From: Eubacteriales bacterium | Lineage (GTDB): Bacteria > Bacillota > Clostridia > Lachnospirales > Lachnospiraceae | Direction: 5' to 3' | Length of the DNA: 38,661 nucleotides | Assembly (NCBI GenBank): GCA_030536755.1 | Contig: JAUNPJ010000034.1 | Location: forward strand, 1-38,661 | In this document: one piece after another, positions 17,450-24,734 of the stretch | Layout: each line of letters opens with the position of its first letter | Numbering within the stretch: position 1 is the stretch's first letter | Notes under the pieces: model-generated | What the model saw: the letters and a program-made list of their open reading frames with translations, nothing else | Database searches by the model: none | Told to the model about the DNA's origin: nothing | Made by a program: the position numbers and the translations under genes

Positions 17450-17986
17450 ATGAATATATGGCATGATATCAGTGCGGACAGGATATACCCCACGGATTTT
17501 GTCTCTGTCATTGAAATAGCAAAAGGGAGCAATAAGAAATATGAATTGGACAAAGAGACGGGGATGCTGCTCTTAGATAGGATTTTATTTACAGCCACGC
17601 ATTATCCGATGAATTACGGGTTCATCCCAAGAACCTATGGGGATGATAAAGATCCGTTAGATGTACTGGTGCTTTGCTCTGAGGCAATTGAGCCAATGAC
17701 GCTTGTAAGGAGCTACCCAATCGGGGTAATGAAAATGGAGGACGGCGGCATGGGTGATGAGAAAATTATTGCCATCCCATACGGGGATCCTACATATATG
17801 GGGTATACGGATATCAGTGAGCTGCCGAAGCATATTTTTGATGAATTGAAGCACTTTTTTTCCATATATAAGCATCTGGAAGGAAAGGATACTAAAGTAA
17901 ATGAATTTGGCAGTGCGATTGAGGCGGTGGGTATCATAGAGAAGTGCATGGAAAATTATGAGAGTAAGTTTGGGAAAGGAGCATGA
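17450..17986 (+). CDS. Inorganic pyrophosphatase, family I
   Basis: The 178-residue product matches soluble family I pyrophosphatases, which hydrolyse PPi to two phosphates with Mg2+. The signature YGDDKDPLDVLVL holds the catalytic acidic cluster (Asp66, Asp68, Asp71), and upstream PMNYGFIPRTYG gives the conserved Tyr/Gly segment. Further acidic residues lie in MGDEKIIAIP. Length is typical (~175). The ATG at 17450 follows TGGAGG by 8 bases. It is embedded between HPr and EI, 3 bases before EI, which is an unusual place for this housekeeping enzyme. A link to PEP supply through PPi-forming pyruvate phosphate dikinase is possible but not shown. Confidence 0.92.
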   Translation: MNIWHDISADRIYPTDFVSVIEIAKGSNKKYELDKETGMLLLDRILFTATHYPMNYGFIPRTYGDDKDPLDVLVLCSEAIEPMTLVRSYPIGVMKMEDGGMGDEKIIAIPYGDPTYMGYTDISELPKHIFDELKHFFSIYKHLEGKDTKVNEFGSAIEAVGIIEKCMENYESKFGKGA

Positions 17987-17989
17987 ATC

Positions 17990-19672
17990 ATGTTAAGGCT
18001 GTCAGGAAAATCAGTATATAAGGGTATCGCCCTCGGGCCGGTGGTGGTATTAAAGCCGCATGACCAGCAGATAAAAAGGGAAACGGTGGAGGATGCCGAT
18101 GGAGAGATTTTCAGGCTTGGGAGGGCAGGGGCACAGGCTCGAAGCCAGCTTCAGGAGTTATATGATAAGGCAGTGAAAGAGGTGGGAAAGGCAGGGGCGG
18201 CAATTTTTGAAGTTCACCAGATGTTGCTGGAAGATGAAGACTATCTGGAAGCAATCCATAATATGATTCGCACGGAACTGGTAAATGCCGAATACGCCGT
18301 GGCTGTTACAGGTGACAACTTTGCGGAAATGTTTGGCAATATGGATGACGACTATATGAAAGCAAGGGCTGCAGACATAAAGGATATTTCCAATCGGTTA
18401 GTCAGAAATCTGACCGGGGATGAGGAGATAGATTTTGCATCCATGGAACCGGCAATTATCGTAGCCAACGATTTGAGTCCAAGCGAAACGGTACAGATGG
18501 ATAAGGAAAAAATCCTTGGCTTTGTGACCGTACACGGCTCAACCAATTCGCATACGGCCATTCTTGCACGGATGATGAATATTCCCGCTCTGATAGGTGT
18601 TCCTATGGAACTGGATAAGATCCATACAGGAATGACGGCCATTGTAGATGGTTTCAATGGAAAAGCTGTTTTTGAACCTACAGAGGAACTTTGCCGTGAA
18701 GCGCAAATGCGTATGCGGGAGGAAGAAGAAAAGCGGCAGTTGCTGAAGAACTTAAAGGGGAAAAAGAATGTAACTCTGGATGGACGGGAAATCAATATTT
18801 ACGCAAATATCGGGAATGTGGGAGATATTGGGTACGCGCTAGAGAATGATGCGGGCGGCATCGGATTGTTCCGCAGTGAATTTCTGTATATTGGAAAAAT
18901 AGATTTTCCCACGGAAGAAGAACAGTTCCAGGCATATAAAAAAGTCGTGCAGAATATGGCGGGAAAGAAAGTGATCATCCGCACTCTGGATATAGGTGCG
19001 GATAAGCAGGCAGATTATTTTGACCTGGGAAAAGAAGAGAATCCGGCACTTGGCTACCGCGCGATCCGCATCTGCCTGAAGCAGAAAAGTATTTTTAAGA
19101 CACAGTTGCGGGCTTTGTTTCGCGCCGCAGTGTTTGGTGACATGTCCATTATGTATCCTATGATTATATCTACACAGGAGGTTTTGCAGATATACAGGAT
19201 TGTGGATGAAGTGGAAGCCGAACTTGCAAAGGAAGGGGTTCCTTATAAGGTTCCGGAGCAGGGAATCATGATTGAAACCCCGGCGGCGGTCATGATCAGT
19301 GAGGAACTGGCGCAGATGGTGGATTTCTTCAGCATTGGAACCAACGACCTCACGCAATACACACTGGCAATAGACCGCCAGAACGCAAAGCTGGATGATT
19401 TTTATAATCCCCATCACACCGCCATATTGAGGATGATTCAGATTGTAGTCGACAGCGCACACAAATATGGAAAATGGGCAGGCATTTGCGGTGAACTGGG
19501 GGCGGATCCGGAGCTGACAGAAAAATTCGTCCGTATGGGCGTGGATGAATTGTCGGTTTCTCCCTCTATGATACTTAAGCTGCGGAAAATTGTCAGAGAG
19601 ATGTATGTTTCCTCGGATAAAGGGCAGATGGGGAAAGGGCAGACAATAAATAAGGAAACAGAGGAGGATTGA
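17990..19672 (+). CDS. ptsI: PTS enzyme I (phosphoenolpyruvate-protein phosphotransferase)
   Basis: The 560-residue enzyme takes phosphate from PEP and passes it to HPr. The N-terminal HPr-binding and phosphohistidine domains contain GSTNSHTAILARMMNIPA with the active His188. The C-terminal PEP-binding TIM barrel contains GIGLFRSEFLYIG, RTLDIGADKQ, GTNDLTQYTLAIDRQN and the catalytic Cys500 in AGICGELG. Length and spacing match E. coli EI (His189, Cys502). It starts 3 bases after the pyrophosphatase stop with AAAGGAG at good distance. Finding EI in a sugar-specific operon rather than only with the general ptsHI genes is uncommon. Confidence 0.95.
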   Translation: MLRLSGKSVYKGIALGPVVVLKPHDQQIKRETVEDADGEIFRLGRAGAQARSQLQELYDKAVKEVGKAGAAIFEVHQMLLEDEDYLEAIHNMIRTELVNAEYAVAVTGDNFAEMFGNMDDDYMKARAADIKDISNRLVRNLTGDEEIDFASMEPAIIVANDLSPSETVQMDKEKILGFVTVHGSTNSHTAILARMMNIPALIGVPMELDKIHTGMTAIVDGFNGKAVFEPTEELCREAQMRMREEEEKRQLLKNLKGKKNVTLDGREINIYANIGNVGDIGYALENDAGGIGLFRSEFLYIGKIDFPTEEEQFQAYKKVVQNMAGKKVIIRTLDIGADKQADYFDLGKEENPALGYRAIRICLKQKSIFKTQLRALFRAAVFGDMSIMYPMIISTQEVLQIYRIVDEVEAELAKEGVPYKVPEQGIMIETPAAVMISEELAQMVDFFSIGTNDLTQYTLAIDRQNAKLDDFYNPHHTAILRMIQIVVDSAHKYGKWAGICGELGADPELTEKFVRMGVDELSVSPSMILKLRKIVREMYVSSDKGQMGKGQTINKETEED

Positions 19673-19674
19673 CT

Positions 19675-19902
19675 GTGAAAATAATGAATATTTACCTTCA
19701 TTCTGTTAAGGATGTCACAGAATTTGTAAATGAAATAAGTAAAGTCGAAGGAGCTGCAACTATCTATGCAGGACGGTATATTATTAATGCCAAATCGATT
19801 ATGGGTATCTTTAGTTTGGATTTGTCAGAACCTTTGAAGCTGGAGATTGAGAACTGGAAGGAAGAATATGCACCAAGGCTTGAGAAATACCTGGCTGAAT
19901 AA
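19675..19902 (+). CDS. HPr-like (Crh-like) protein with the Ser46 motif but no catalytic His
   Basis: The 75-residue product has an HPr-like C-terminal half, INAKSIMGIFSLDLSEPLKLEI, in which Ser41 aligns with the HprK-phosphorylated Ser46 of HPr. The HARPA motif is absent: Ser10 aligns with His15 and Lys12 with Arg17. It therefore cannot be an ordinary phosphocarrier and resembles Bacillus Crh in logic, a Ser-only regulatory form. Proteins of this general type, annotated as HPr family, are known in Clostridia. The GTG at 19675 sits 7 bases after AGGAGG. It is the last gene of the operon and overlaps nothing; a strong terminator follows ~120 bases on. Confidence 0.85.
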   Translation: MKIMNIYLHSVKDVTEFVNEISKVEGAATIYAGRYIINAKSIMGIFSLDLSEPLKLEIENWKEEYAPRLEKYLAE

Positions 19903-20025
19903 AATATCGGCTAAGCGTTTACTGCAAATCAGCGAAAAAAATCTTAGACTACAAAAGAGTACCTTATACCCATGAATATACACTATATTGCGTGTTAAAT
20001 ACGCACAATAACACATATAATGCAA

Positions 20026-20085
20026 GACGAAACAAAAACGCCAGAAAGCAGGTAAAGCTGTCTGGCGTTTTTGTTTCGTCGATTT
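20026..20085 (+). terminator. Terminator of the PTS operon (20-bp perfect stem)
   Basis: Arms 20026-20045 and 20061-20080 are perfect inverted repeats of 20 bases around a 15-base loop, followed by GATTTTT. The upper stem contains its own A/T tract (CAAAAACG/CGTTTTTG). Confidence 0.85.
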
Positions 20086-20378
20086 TTCGTAAATATTGAC
20101 GACTGGCGTCTGAATATGAACTGTATCTTCTAATGGCAGCTTTAAAAACAGATCTTGTAATGCAAAAAAATCTGCGTTGCAAGGTCTTATTTTTAATAAA
20201 ATGACAAATATTGTACAATGAGAAATACAAAAATATATATGAATTGACGAAAAATACCAAAAAATACAATTTTTGTTTATGAAAAAATACGCTGTTTTGC
20301 CACGCGATATGATATACTTATGGTACATTACGCCAAATTATGGCGAAAAAAAGGAAAAAGGAAAGAAAGGAGAAGGCA
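20086..20378 (+). other. Leader region before the Mrp/Mbh operon, with a second hairpin
   Basis: This gap holds a hairpin at 20150-20187 (AGATCTTGTAATGC with GCGTTGCAAGGTCT, G-U pairs included) followed by TATTTTTAAT, which looks like an intrinsic terminator and may be an attenuator or a back-up terminator. Further on are -10-like TATACT (20313-20318) without a clear -35, a small palindrome CGCCA-AATTA-TGGCG (20331-20345) and the AAAGGAG site of the first antiporter gene. No convincing gene is seen. Confidence 0.5.
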
Positions 20379-20843
20379 ATGTATCTGTTATATTTTTTGC
20401 TCTGGGTTATTTTTAACGGGAATTTCACGCTGGAAATCTGTCTTTTGGGCATTGTGATTGCAGGGGGGATTTTTGCATTTACATGTAAGTTTATGGATTA
20501 CAGTGTGGAAAAAGAAAAGCAGAATATCCGAAGGATATTAAAATTTATCCGGTATTGCTGCGTACTGGTCAAAGAAATCGTCAAAGCAAATTTTGCAGTC
20601 ATGCACATGATTCTCTCAGAAAAAGAAGAAGTGGAGCCGGCTCTCGTGAGTTTCCATTCTGATATGGAGACTGCTGTGGGGAAGGCTATGGTGGCCAATG
20701 CGATCACTCTGACCCCGGGAACGATTACCGTATCTTTGGAGGATTCTGAGTATGTGGTGCACTGTCTGGATGATGATCTGGCAGTAGGAATGGCTGATTC
20801 CATATTTGTGAAGCTGATTTCGGATATGGAAAAAAGCAAATGA
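20379..20843 (+). CDS. mnhE: Mrp/Mbh antiporter subunit E (MnhE/MbhA type)
   Basis: The 154-residue protein has two N-terminal membrane segments (MYLLYFLLWVIFNGNFTLE and the following IVIAGGIFAF) and a C-terminal cytoplasmic part with the family motif ANAITLTPGTITVSLEDSEYVVHCLDD. This is the MnhE family, the small accessory subunit of multisubunit Na+/H+ antiporters and of the antiporter module of Mbh hydrogenases. AAAGGAG lies 6-7 bases before the ATG at 20379; an upstream in-frame ATG (20340) has no site. It opens a ten-gene operon in the order E-F-G-D'-E'B-C followed by four large subunits. Confidence 0.93.
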   Translation: MYLLYFLLWVIFNGNFTLEICLLGIVIAGGIFAFTCKFMDYSVEKEKQNIRRILKFIRYCCVLVKEIVKANFAVMHMILSEKEEVEPALVSFHSDMETAVGKAMVANAITLTPGTITVSLEDSEYVVHCLDDDLAVGMADSIFVKLISDMEKSK

Positions 20844-20881
20844 TGATAGTAGAAACTATATGGTAGAAAGGAAAAACAGCT

Positions 20882-21220
20882 ATGGAAAATATCTCAACTG
20901 CTCTTGAAAAACCTTATCATGTGCTTTTTGCTGCAGCATTGATTTTTCTGGCTATTATGGTTGTACTGTGCCTGGTTCGTGCAATCATCGGACCGAAAGT
21001 TGCAGACCGCATTGTTGCCACCAATATGATGGGAACAATGATCATGGTCATGATCGCTATTCTGGCATTGATGCTTGAGGAGGGATATCTCGTGGATATC
21101 TGTCTGATCTATGCCATGATCAGTTTTCTGGCAGTGGTCTGTCTGACGAAGGTTTACATGGGGGTATATCAGGAACGGAAAATGAAAAAAAAGGAGAAGG
21201 AAAGAAATGATATGGATTGA
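20882..21220 (+). CDS. mnhF: Mrp/Mbh antiporter subunit F (MnhF/MbhB type)
   Basis: The 112-residue protein has three membrane helices. The motif CLVRAIIGPKVADRIVATNMMGT in and after the first helix is the MnhF hallmark (RxxxGPxxxDRxxAxN). EEGYLVDICLIYAMISFLA marks the third helix. It is a structural subunit of the cation/proton antiporter complex. The C-terminus is strongly basic and charged (KMKKKEKERN) and overlaps mnhG by 14 bases, indicating translational coupling. Confidence 0.92.
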   Translation: MENISTALEKPYHVLFAAALIFLAIMVVLCLVRAIIGPKVADRIVATNMMGTMIMVMIAILALMLEEGYLVDICLIYAMISFLAVVCLTKVYMGVYQERKMKKKEKERNDMD

Positions 21221-21590
21221 ATGGGGGCGCTTTCTCATCGGAGCAGCATGTCTGCTGTTTGGATTGGGGATTTTTGCGATTGAAATGGCAGGCGTTTTCC
21301 GGTTTCGCTATGTGCTCAACCGGATGCATGCGGCTGCTATGGGGGATACACTTGGAATCGGCTTTTCACTTTTGGGGCTGATGATCATGAGTGGATGGAA
21401 TTTTACGACTTTGAAGCTTTTTCTGGTTATTTTATTTTTGTGGTTTTCTTCACCAGTGTCTTCACATCTGATTGCGCGTCTGGAAGTGACGACCAATGAA
21501 GACAAAGAAAAACAGTATCGCGTGATAAAGCTGGATGAACTGGAGAAAGAAAAACAGGAAGCAGTTTTGGAAAAGGAGGATGTGTCGTAG
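21207..21590 (+). CDS. mnhG: Mrp/Mbh antiporter subunit G (MnhG/MbhC type)
   Basis: The 127-residue protein has three membrane helices with the MnhG motifs GIFAIEMAGVFRFRYVLNRMHAAAMGDTLGIGF (pattern GxxRxxDxxxRxHAxxxxxTLG, varied) and FLWFSSPVSSHLIAR. It is a small subunit of the antiporter complex. The C-terminal ~40 residues are charged and probably cytoplasmic. AAGGAG in the end of mnhF serves as the ribosome binding site. The next gene starts one base after its stop. Confidence 0.92.
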   Translation: MIWIEWGRFLIGAACLLFGLGIFAIEMAGVFRFRYVLNRMHAAAMGDTLGIGFSLLGLMIMSGWNFTTLKLFLVILFLWFSSPVSSHLIARLEVTTNEDKEKQYRVIKLDELEKEKQEAVLEKEDVS

Positions 21591-21591
21591 T

Positions 21592-21855
21592 ATGCAGGTG
21601 TTTACATATATTTTGTTGGGCTTTCTCGTAATCTGCGCAATTTCTGTAAGCTTTTCCAGAAATCTTCTGAATTCAATTTTAATTTTTATGTCTTACAGCC
21701 TTGTGATGTCTGTAATCTGGATTCTTCTGGAATCCCCTGATCTGGCAATTACAGAGGCGGCGGTAGGCGCAGGAGTCACGAGTATTTTATTTTTTATTAC
21801 ACTGAAAAAGATTCATGCCATCATGAAAACGGAAGAGGAGGAAGAACATGAGTAA
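21592..21855 (+). CDS. MbhD-type subunit (DUF4040; free equivalent of part of the MrpA C-terminus)
   Basis: The 87-residue protein has three predicted membrane helices and the signature LESPDLAITEAAVGAGVTSILF, characteristic of MbhD/DUF4040. In classical Mrp antiporters this domain is fused to the C-terminal end of MrpA; here, as in Mbh hydrogenases, it is a separate protein. The ATG at 21592 follows the mnhG stop directly, with AAGGAGG ~13 bases upstream. The end is acidic (KTEEEEEHE) and overlaps the next gene by 8 bases. Confidence 0.88.
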   Translation: MQVFTYILLGFLVICAISVSFSRNLLNSILIFMSYSLVMSVIWILLESPDLAITEAAVGAGVTSILFFITLKKIHAIMKTEEEEEHE

Positions 21856-22822
21856 AAAAGTACCGCAAAAAGATTATGAACGTACTCTTTCTTATCACCT
21901 CAAACAATGGCTGGATGGATCAAAGGAACTTCTTCTGGACAATGTGGAAATGAAACCTCAGAAACCATTCGAGGAGGACAGAGAAATTCTCATTGAGAGA
22001 AAAAAAGAGGAACAGCAGCGTTTGGAAAAAGTGTATGATTTCGGGCGCAATCGGGAAGTGCGCCTTTTCAGAAAAGCGTATCGGGTATTCAGCGTGCTGT
22101 TCTGCCTGTTTCTGGTCACGATGCTTCTGGTTGCGGTGTCAAATTTGCCGAGTTTTGGAAACCCTTCCAATCCGGTAAATAATGAGGTATCAGAGCGCTA
22201 CATTGAAAACGGTCTGCAGGAGACGGGGGCTGTAAACATTGTAACGGGAATGATTCTGGATTACAGAGCGTTTGATACTCTGGGGGAATCGCATGTGCTT
22301 TTTATCGCAACGTGTACCGTTTTGATTCTCCTTCGTATTGACGGTGACAAAAAAGGACGCAGCGGCATGGGCTATGAAAAGGAGGAAGACCGTATTTATG
22401 AGCCGAAAAATGATGTCATTCTGCAGACGGCTGCCAGATTTTTGGTGCCGCCGATTTTTATTTTCGGTATTTATGTTGTGCTGTGCGGACATCTGGGGCC
22501 GGGCGGCGGCTTTTCGGGCGGAGCGATCATAGGGGCAGGACTCATTCTGTATCTGAATGCCTTCGGCTTTGAGAAGACAGAACGTTTCTTTACCCAGAAA
22601 ACGTATCAGCGTTCCAGCTTTTGTGCCCTGGCATGTTATGCTCTGGCGAAAAGCTACTCTTTTTTTACCGGTGCCAATCACATCGAAAGCGTGATTCCCA
22701 AAGGAACACCGGGAGCGGTTTTGAGCAGCGGTCTGATTCTGATTCTCAATATCTGTGTAGGAATCGTGGTAGCAGGAACGATGTATACGTTTTATGTTAT
22801 GTTCCGGAAAGGAGACTATTGA
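21848..22822 (+). CDS. Fused MbhE-MnhB antiporter subunit
   Basis: The 324-residue protein joins two normally separate parts. Residues ~1-75 form a charged cytoplasmic extension of no known family. Residues ~75-165 contain an MbhE-type domain (GAVNIVTGMILDYRAFDTLGE). Residues ~190-320 are an MnhB/MbhF domain with the signature GHLGPGGGFSGGAIIGAGLILYLN. In Mrp systems the MbhE part ends MrpA and MrpB follows, so the fusion keeps the natural order. About six membrane helices are visible. The start overlaps the previous gene by 8 bases. The long charged N-terminus is the odd feature. Confidence 0.87.
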   Translation: MSKKVPQKDYERTLSYHLKQWLDGSKELLLDNVEMKPQKPFEEDREILIERKKEEQQRLEKVYDFGRNREVRLFRKAYRVFSVLFCLFLVTMLLVAVSNLPSFGNPSNPVNNEVSERYIENGLQETGAVNIVTGMILDYRAFDTLGESHVLFIATCTVLILLRIDGDKKGRSGMGYEKEEDRIYEPKNDVILQTAARFLVPPIFIFGIYVVLCGHLGPGGGFSGGAIIGAGLILYLNAFGFEKTERFFTQKTYQRSSFCALACYALAKSYSFFTGANHIESVIPKGTPGAVLSSGLILILNICVGIVVAGTMYTFYVMFRKGDY

Positions 22823-22823
22823 T

Positions 22824-23201
22824 ATGAATCTTGCAAATCTTTTCAACAATTATGGGGAAGCGGTTGCAATGATCCTTTTTGGAATCGGTTTTTCCAATCT
22901 GCTTTTGCAGAAAAATCTGATTAAGAAAATCATCGGTCTGAATATTATGGATACGGCCATGTACCTGTTTCTGGCATTAAAAGGATATGTGGAGGGGCGC
23001 AAAGCGCCAATTGTGACAAATGGCGTGCAAACGATGGAGGCGTATATCAATCCGATTCCCAGTGGTCTGGTGCTGACGGGAATTGTTGTTTCTGTATCTG
23101 TAACAGCGCTGATGCTTGCGCTGACCATTCGCCTTTACCGGAGATATCATACGCTGAATCTTGATGAGATTTCTACATTGCTGAAGAAGGAGGGATTGTG
23201 A
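22824..23201 (+). CDS. mnhC: Mrp/Mbh antiporter subunit C (MnhC/MbhG, NuoK-like)
   Basis: The 125-residue protein has three membrane helices and the NuoK/MnhC pattern: GFSNLLLQKNLIKKIIGLNIMDTAMYLF with a conserved Asn, then INPIPSGLVLTGIVVSVSVTALMLAL (the DPLPQALVLTAIVI-type motif). NuoK-like subunits line the ion path next to the antiporter-like subunits. The ATG at 22824 follows GAAAGGAGA and starts one base after the previous stop; its own stop overlaps the next ATG by one base. Confidence 0.93.
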   Translation: MNLANLFNNYGEAVAMILFGIGFSNLLLQKNLIKKIIGLNIMDTAMYLFLALKGYVEGRKAPIVTNGVQTMEAYINPIPSGLVLTGIVVSVSVTALMLALTIRLYRRYHTLNLDEISTLLKKEGL

Positions 23202-24709
23202 TGCAGTTTGTACAGAATTTTCCGTTTATCACGATTATCCTGTCGCTGTTTTCCGGACCGCTTTGTGCCATTTTAGATGGGAAAAAAGCAAAACGAATTC
23301 ATCAGGCAGTGATTTGTATAATCATGGTGATGTCCTGCGCGGTGCTGGCGTTTGTGATGCAGTCCGGGACTTCCTATGTATATATGATGGGGCATTTTCC
23401 TGCACCCTGGGGAAATGAAATCCGTGTGGGTGTACTGGAAGCGTTTATGGCTGTCTTTTTCTGTATCATTATGCTTCTGTGCATGATGGGCGGCGTGTAT
23501 GAAAGAGAGCAGAAGCTTGAAGATACGAAGCAGAATCTTTACTATGTTCTGGTGAATCTGCTTTTATCTTCTCTGCTGGCATTGATCTATACCAATGACC
23601 TTTTTAACGCATATGTTTTTGTGGAAATTAACACGATTTCCGCATGTGGTTTGATTATGATCAAACAGAATGGGCGCACGCTTGAGGCTGCGACCAGATA
23701 TATGATTATGAGTTTGATGGGTTCTGGTCTTTTGCTCCTGGGTATCTGTTTTATCTATGATCTGACAGGGCATCTTTTGATGAGCAATATCAAAGAACAG
23801 GTACAGATTCTTCATCAGACAGGCATGTATCATATTCCGCTTCTGGTTGCTCTGGGATTGATGGCGGTGGGACTGGCTATCAAAAGTGCACTGTTTCCGT
23901 TCCATTCCTGGCTTCCGGATGCTTACGGATATTCCACCGTGTCTTCTGCGGCAATCTTGTCTTCGCTGGTTTCCAAAGGATACGTTTTTCTGCTGGTAAA
24001 AATTTTCTTCCGTGTCATTGGATTTGACATTGTCCGTGACAGTAAAATCATTAACGTTTTATTTGTTTTTGGTATTGCCGGTATGATTATGGGCTCTGTC
24101 AGCGCGATACAGGAAAACAATATCAGGAGAATGATTGCCTATTCTTCTGTTGCACAGATCGGATATATTTATATGGGCTTCGGACTTGGAAATACGGCGG
24201 GCGTGATTGCGAGCCTTTACCATATTCTGTCCCATGCGGCGACAAAAGCTTTGTTATTTGTGGCGGCTTCCGGAATTACGGATGCTTCTGACAATCACAC
24301 AGACTTTTTTAAACTGACAGGTGCAGGTTATCGGAATAAACTGGCAGGGATTGCTTTTACGGCAGGTTCTCTGTCTATGATTGGCATTCCCATGTTTTGC
24401 GGCTTTATCTCCAAACTTTTGTTTGCGCAGGCCGGTATGGACAATACATACAAAATGTTTCCGACGCTGATTGCATTGGCGATCAGTACGATTTTGAACG
24501 CTGTTTATTTCATGAAAACGGTCATTCGTATTTATACTCCGGTTTCCAGGAAAGAAATTCAGAAAAATGGATATCGAAATATTTCCATGAAGGAGCAGCC
24601 GGTTAAGTCCGTGGCATTGGTGTTCTTTATCCTTTTGAATCTGATTTTGGGACTTTGTTCCGAACCGATCGTTGCGGCACTGCAAAACGGCCTTGGAATG
24701 TTTGCTTAA
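23201..24709 (+). CDS. mnhD: Antiporter-like proton/cation pump subunit 1 (MnhD/MbhH type)
   Basis: The 502-residue protein with ~14 membrane helices belongs to the NuoL/M/N-MrpA/D family. Functionally key residues are present: Glu142 in FVEIN (helix 5), Lys in AIKSALFPFHSWLPDAY (helix 7), Lys in SKGYVFLLVK (helix 8) and Lys in FISKLLFAQAG (helix 12). Its position right after mnhC is that of canonical MnhD. It is the first of four such large subunits. Start ATG 23201, with AAGGAGGG upstream. Confidence 0.92.
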   Translation: MQFVQNFPFITIILSLFSGPLCAILDGKKAKRIHQAVICIIMVMSCAVLAFVMQSGTSYVYMMGHFPAPWGNEIRVGVLEAFMAVFFCIIMLLCMMGGVYEREQKLEDTKQNLYYVLVNLLLSSLLALIYTNDLFNAYVFVEINTISACGLIMIKQNGRTLEAATRYMIMSLMGSGLLLLGICFIYDLTGHLLMSNIKEQVQILHQTGMYHIPLLVALGLMAVGLAIKSALFPFHSWLPDAYGYSTVSSAAILSSLVSKGYVFLLVKIFFRVIGFDIVRDSKIINVLFVFGIAGMIMGSVSAIQENNIRRMIAYSSVAQIGYIYMGFGLGNTAGVIASLYHILSHAATKALLFVAASGITDASDNHTDFFKLTGAGYRNKLAGIAFTAGSLSMIGIPMFCGFISKLLFAQAGMDNTYKMFPTLIALAISTILNAVYFMKTVIRIYTPVSRKEIQKNGYRNISMKEQPVKSVALVFFILLNLILGLCSEPIVAALQNGLGMFA

Positions 24710-24734
24710 GATGTTTACATAGGAGGAAAAGAAC

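Noticed and set aside
19825-20328. Minus-strand open frame of 167 codons after the PTS operon
   Set aside because: It runs through the 20-bp terminator stem and overlaps the HPr-like gene antisense; no plausible start signal.
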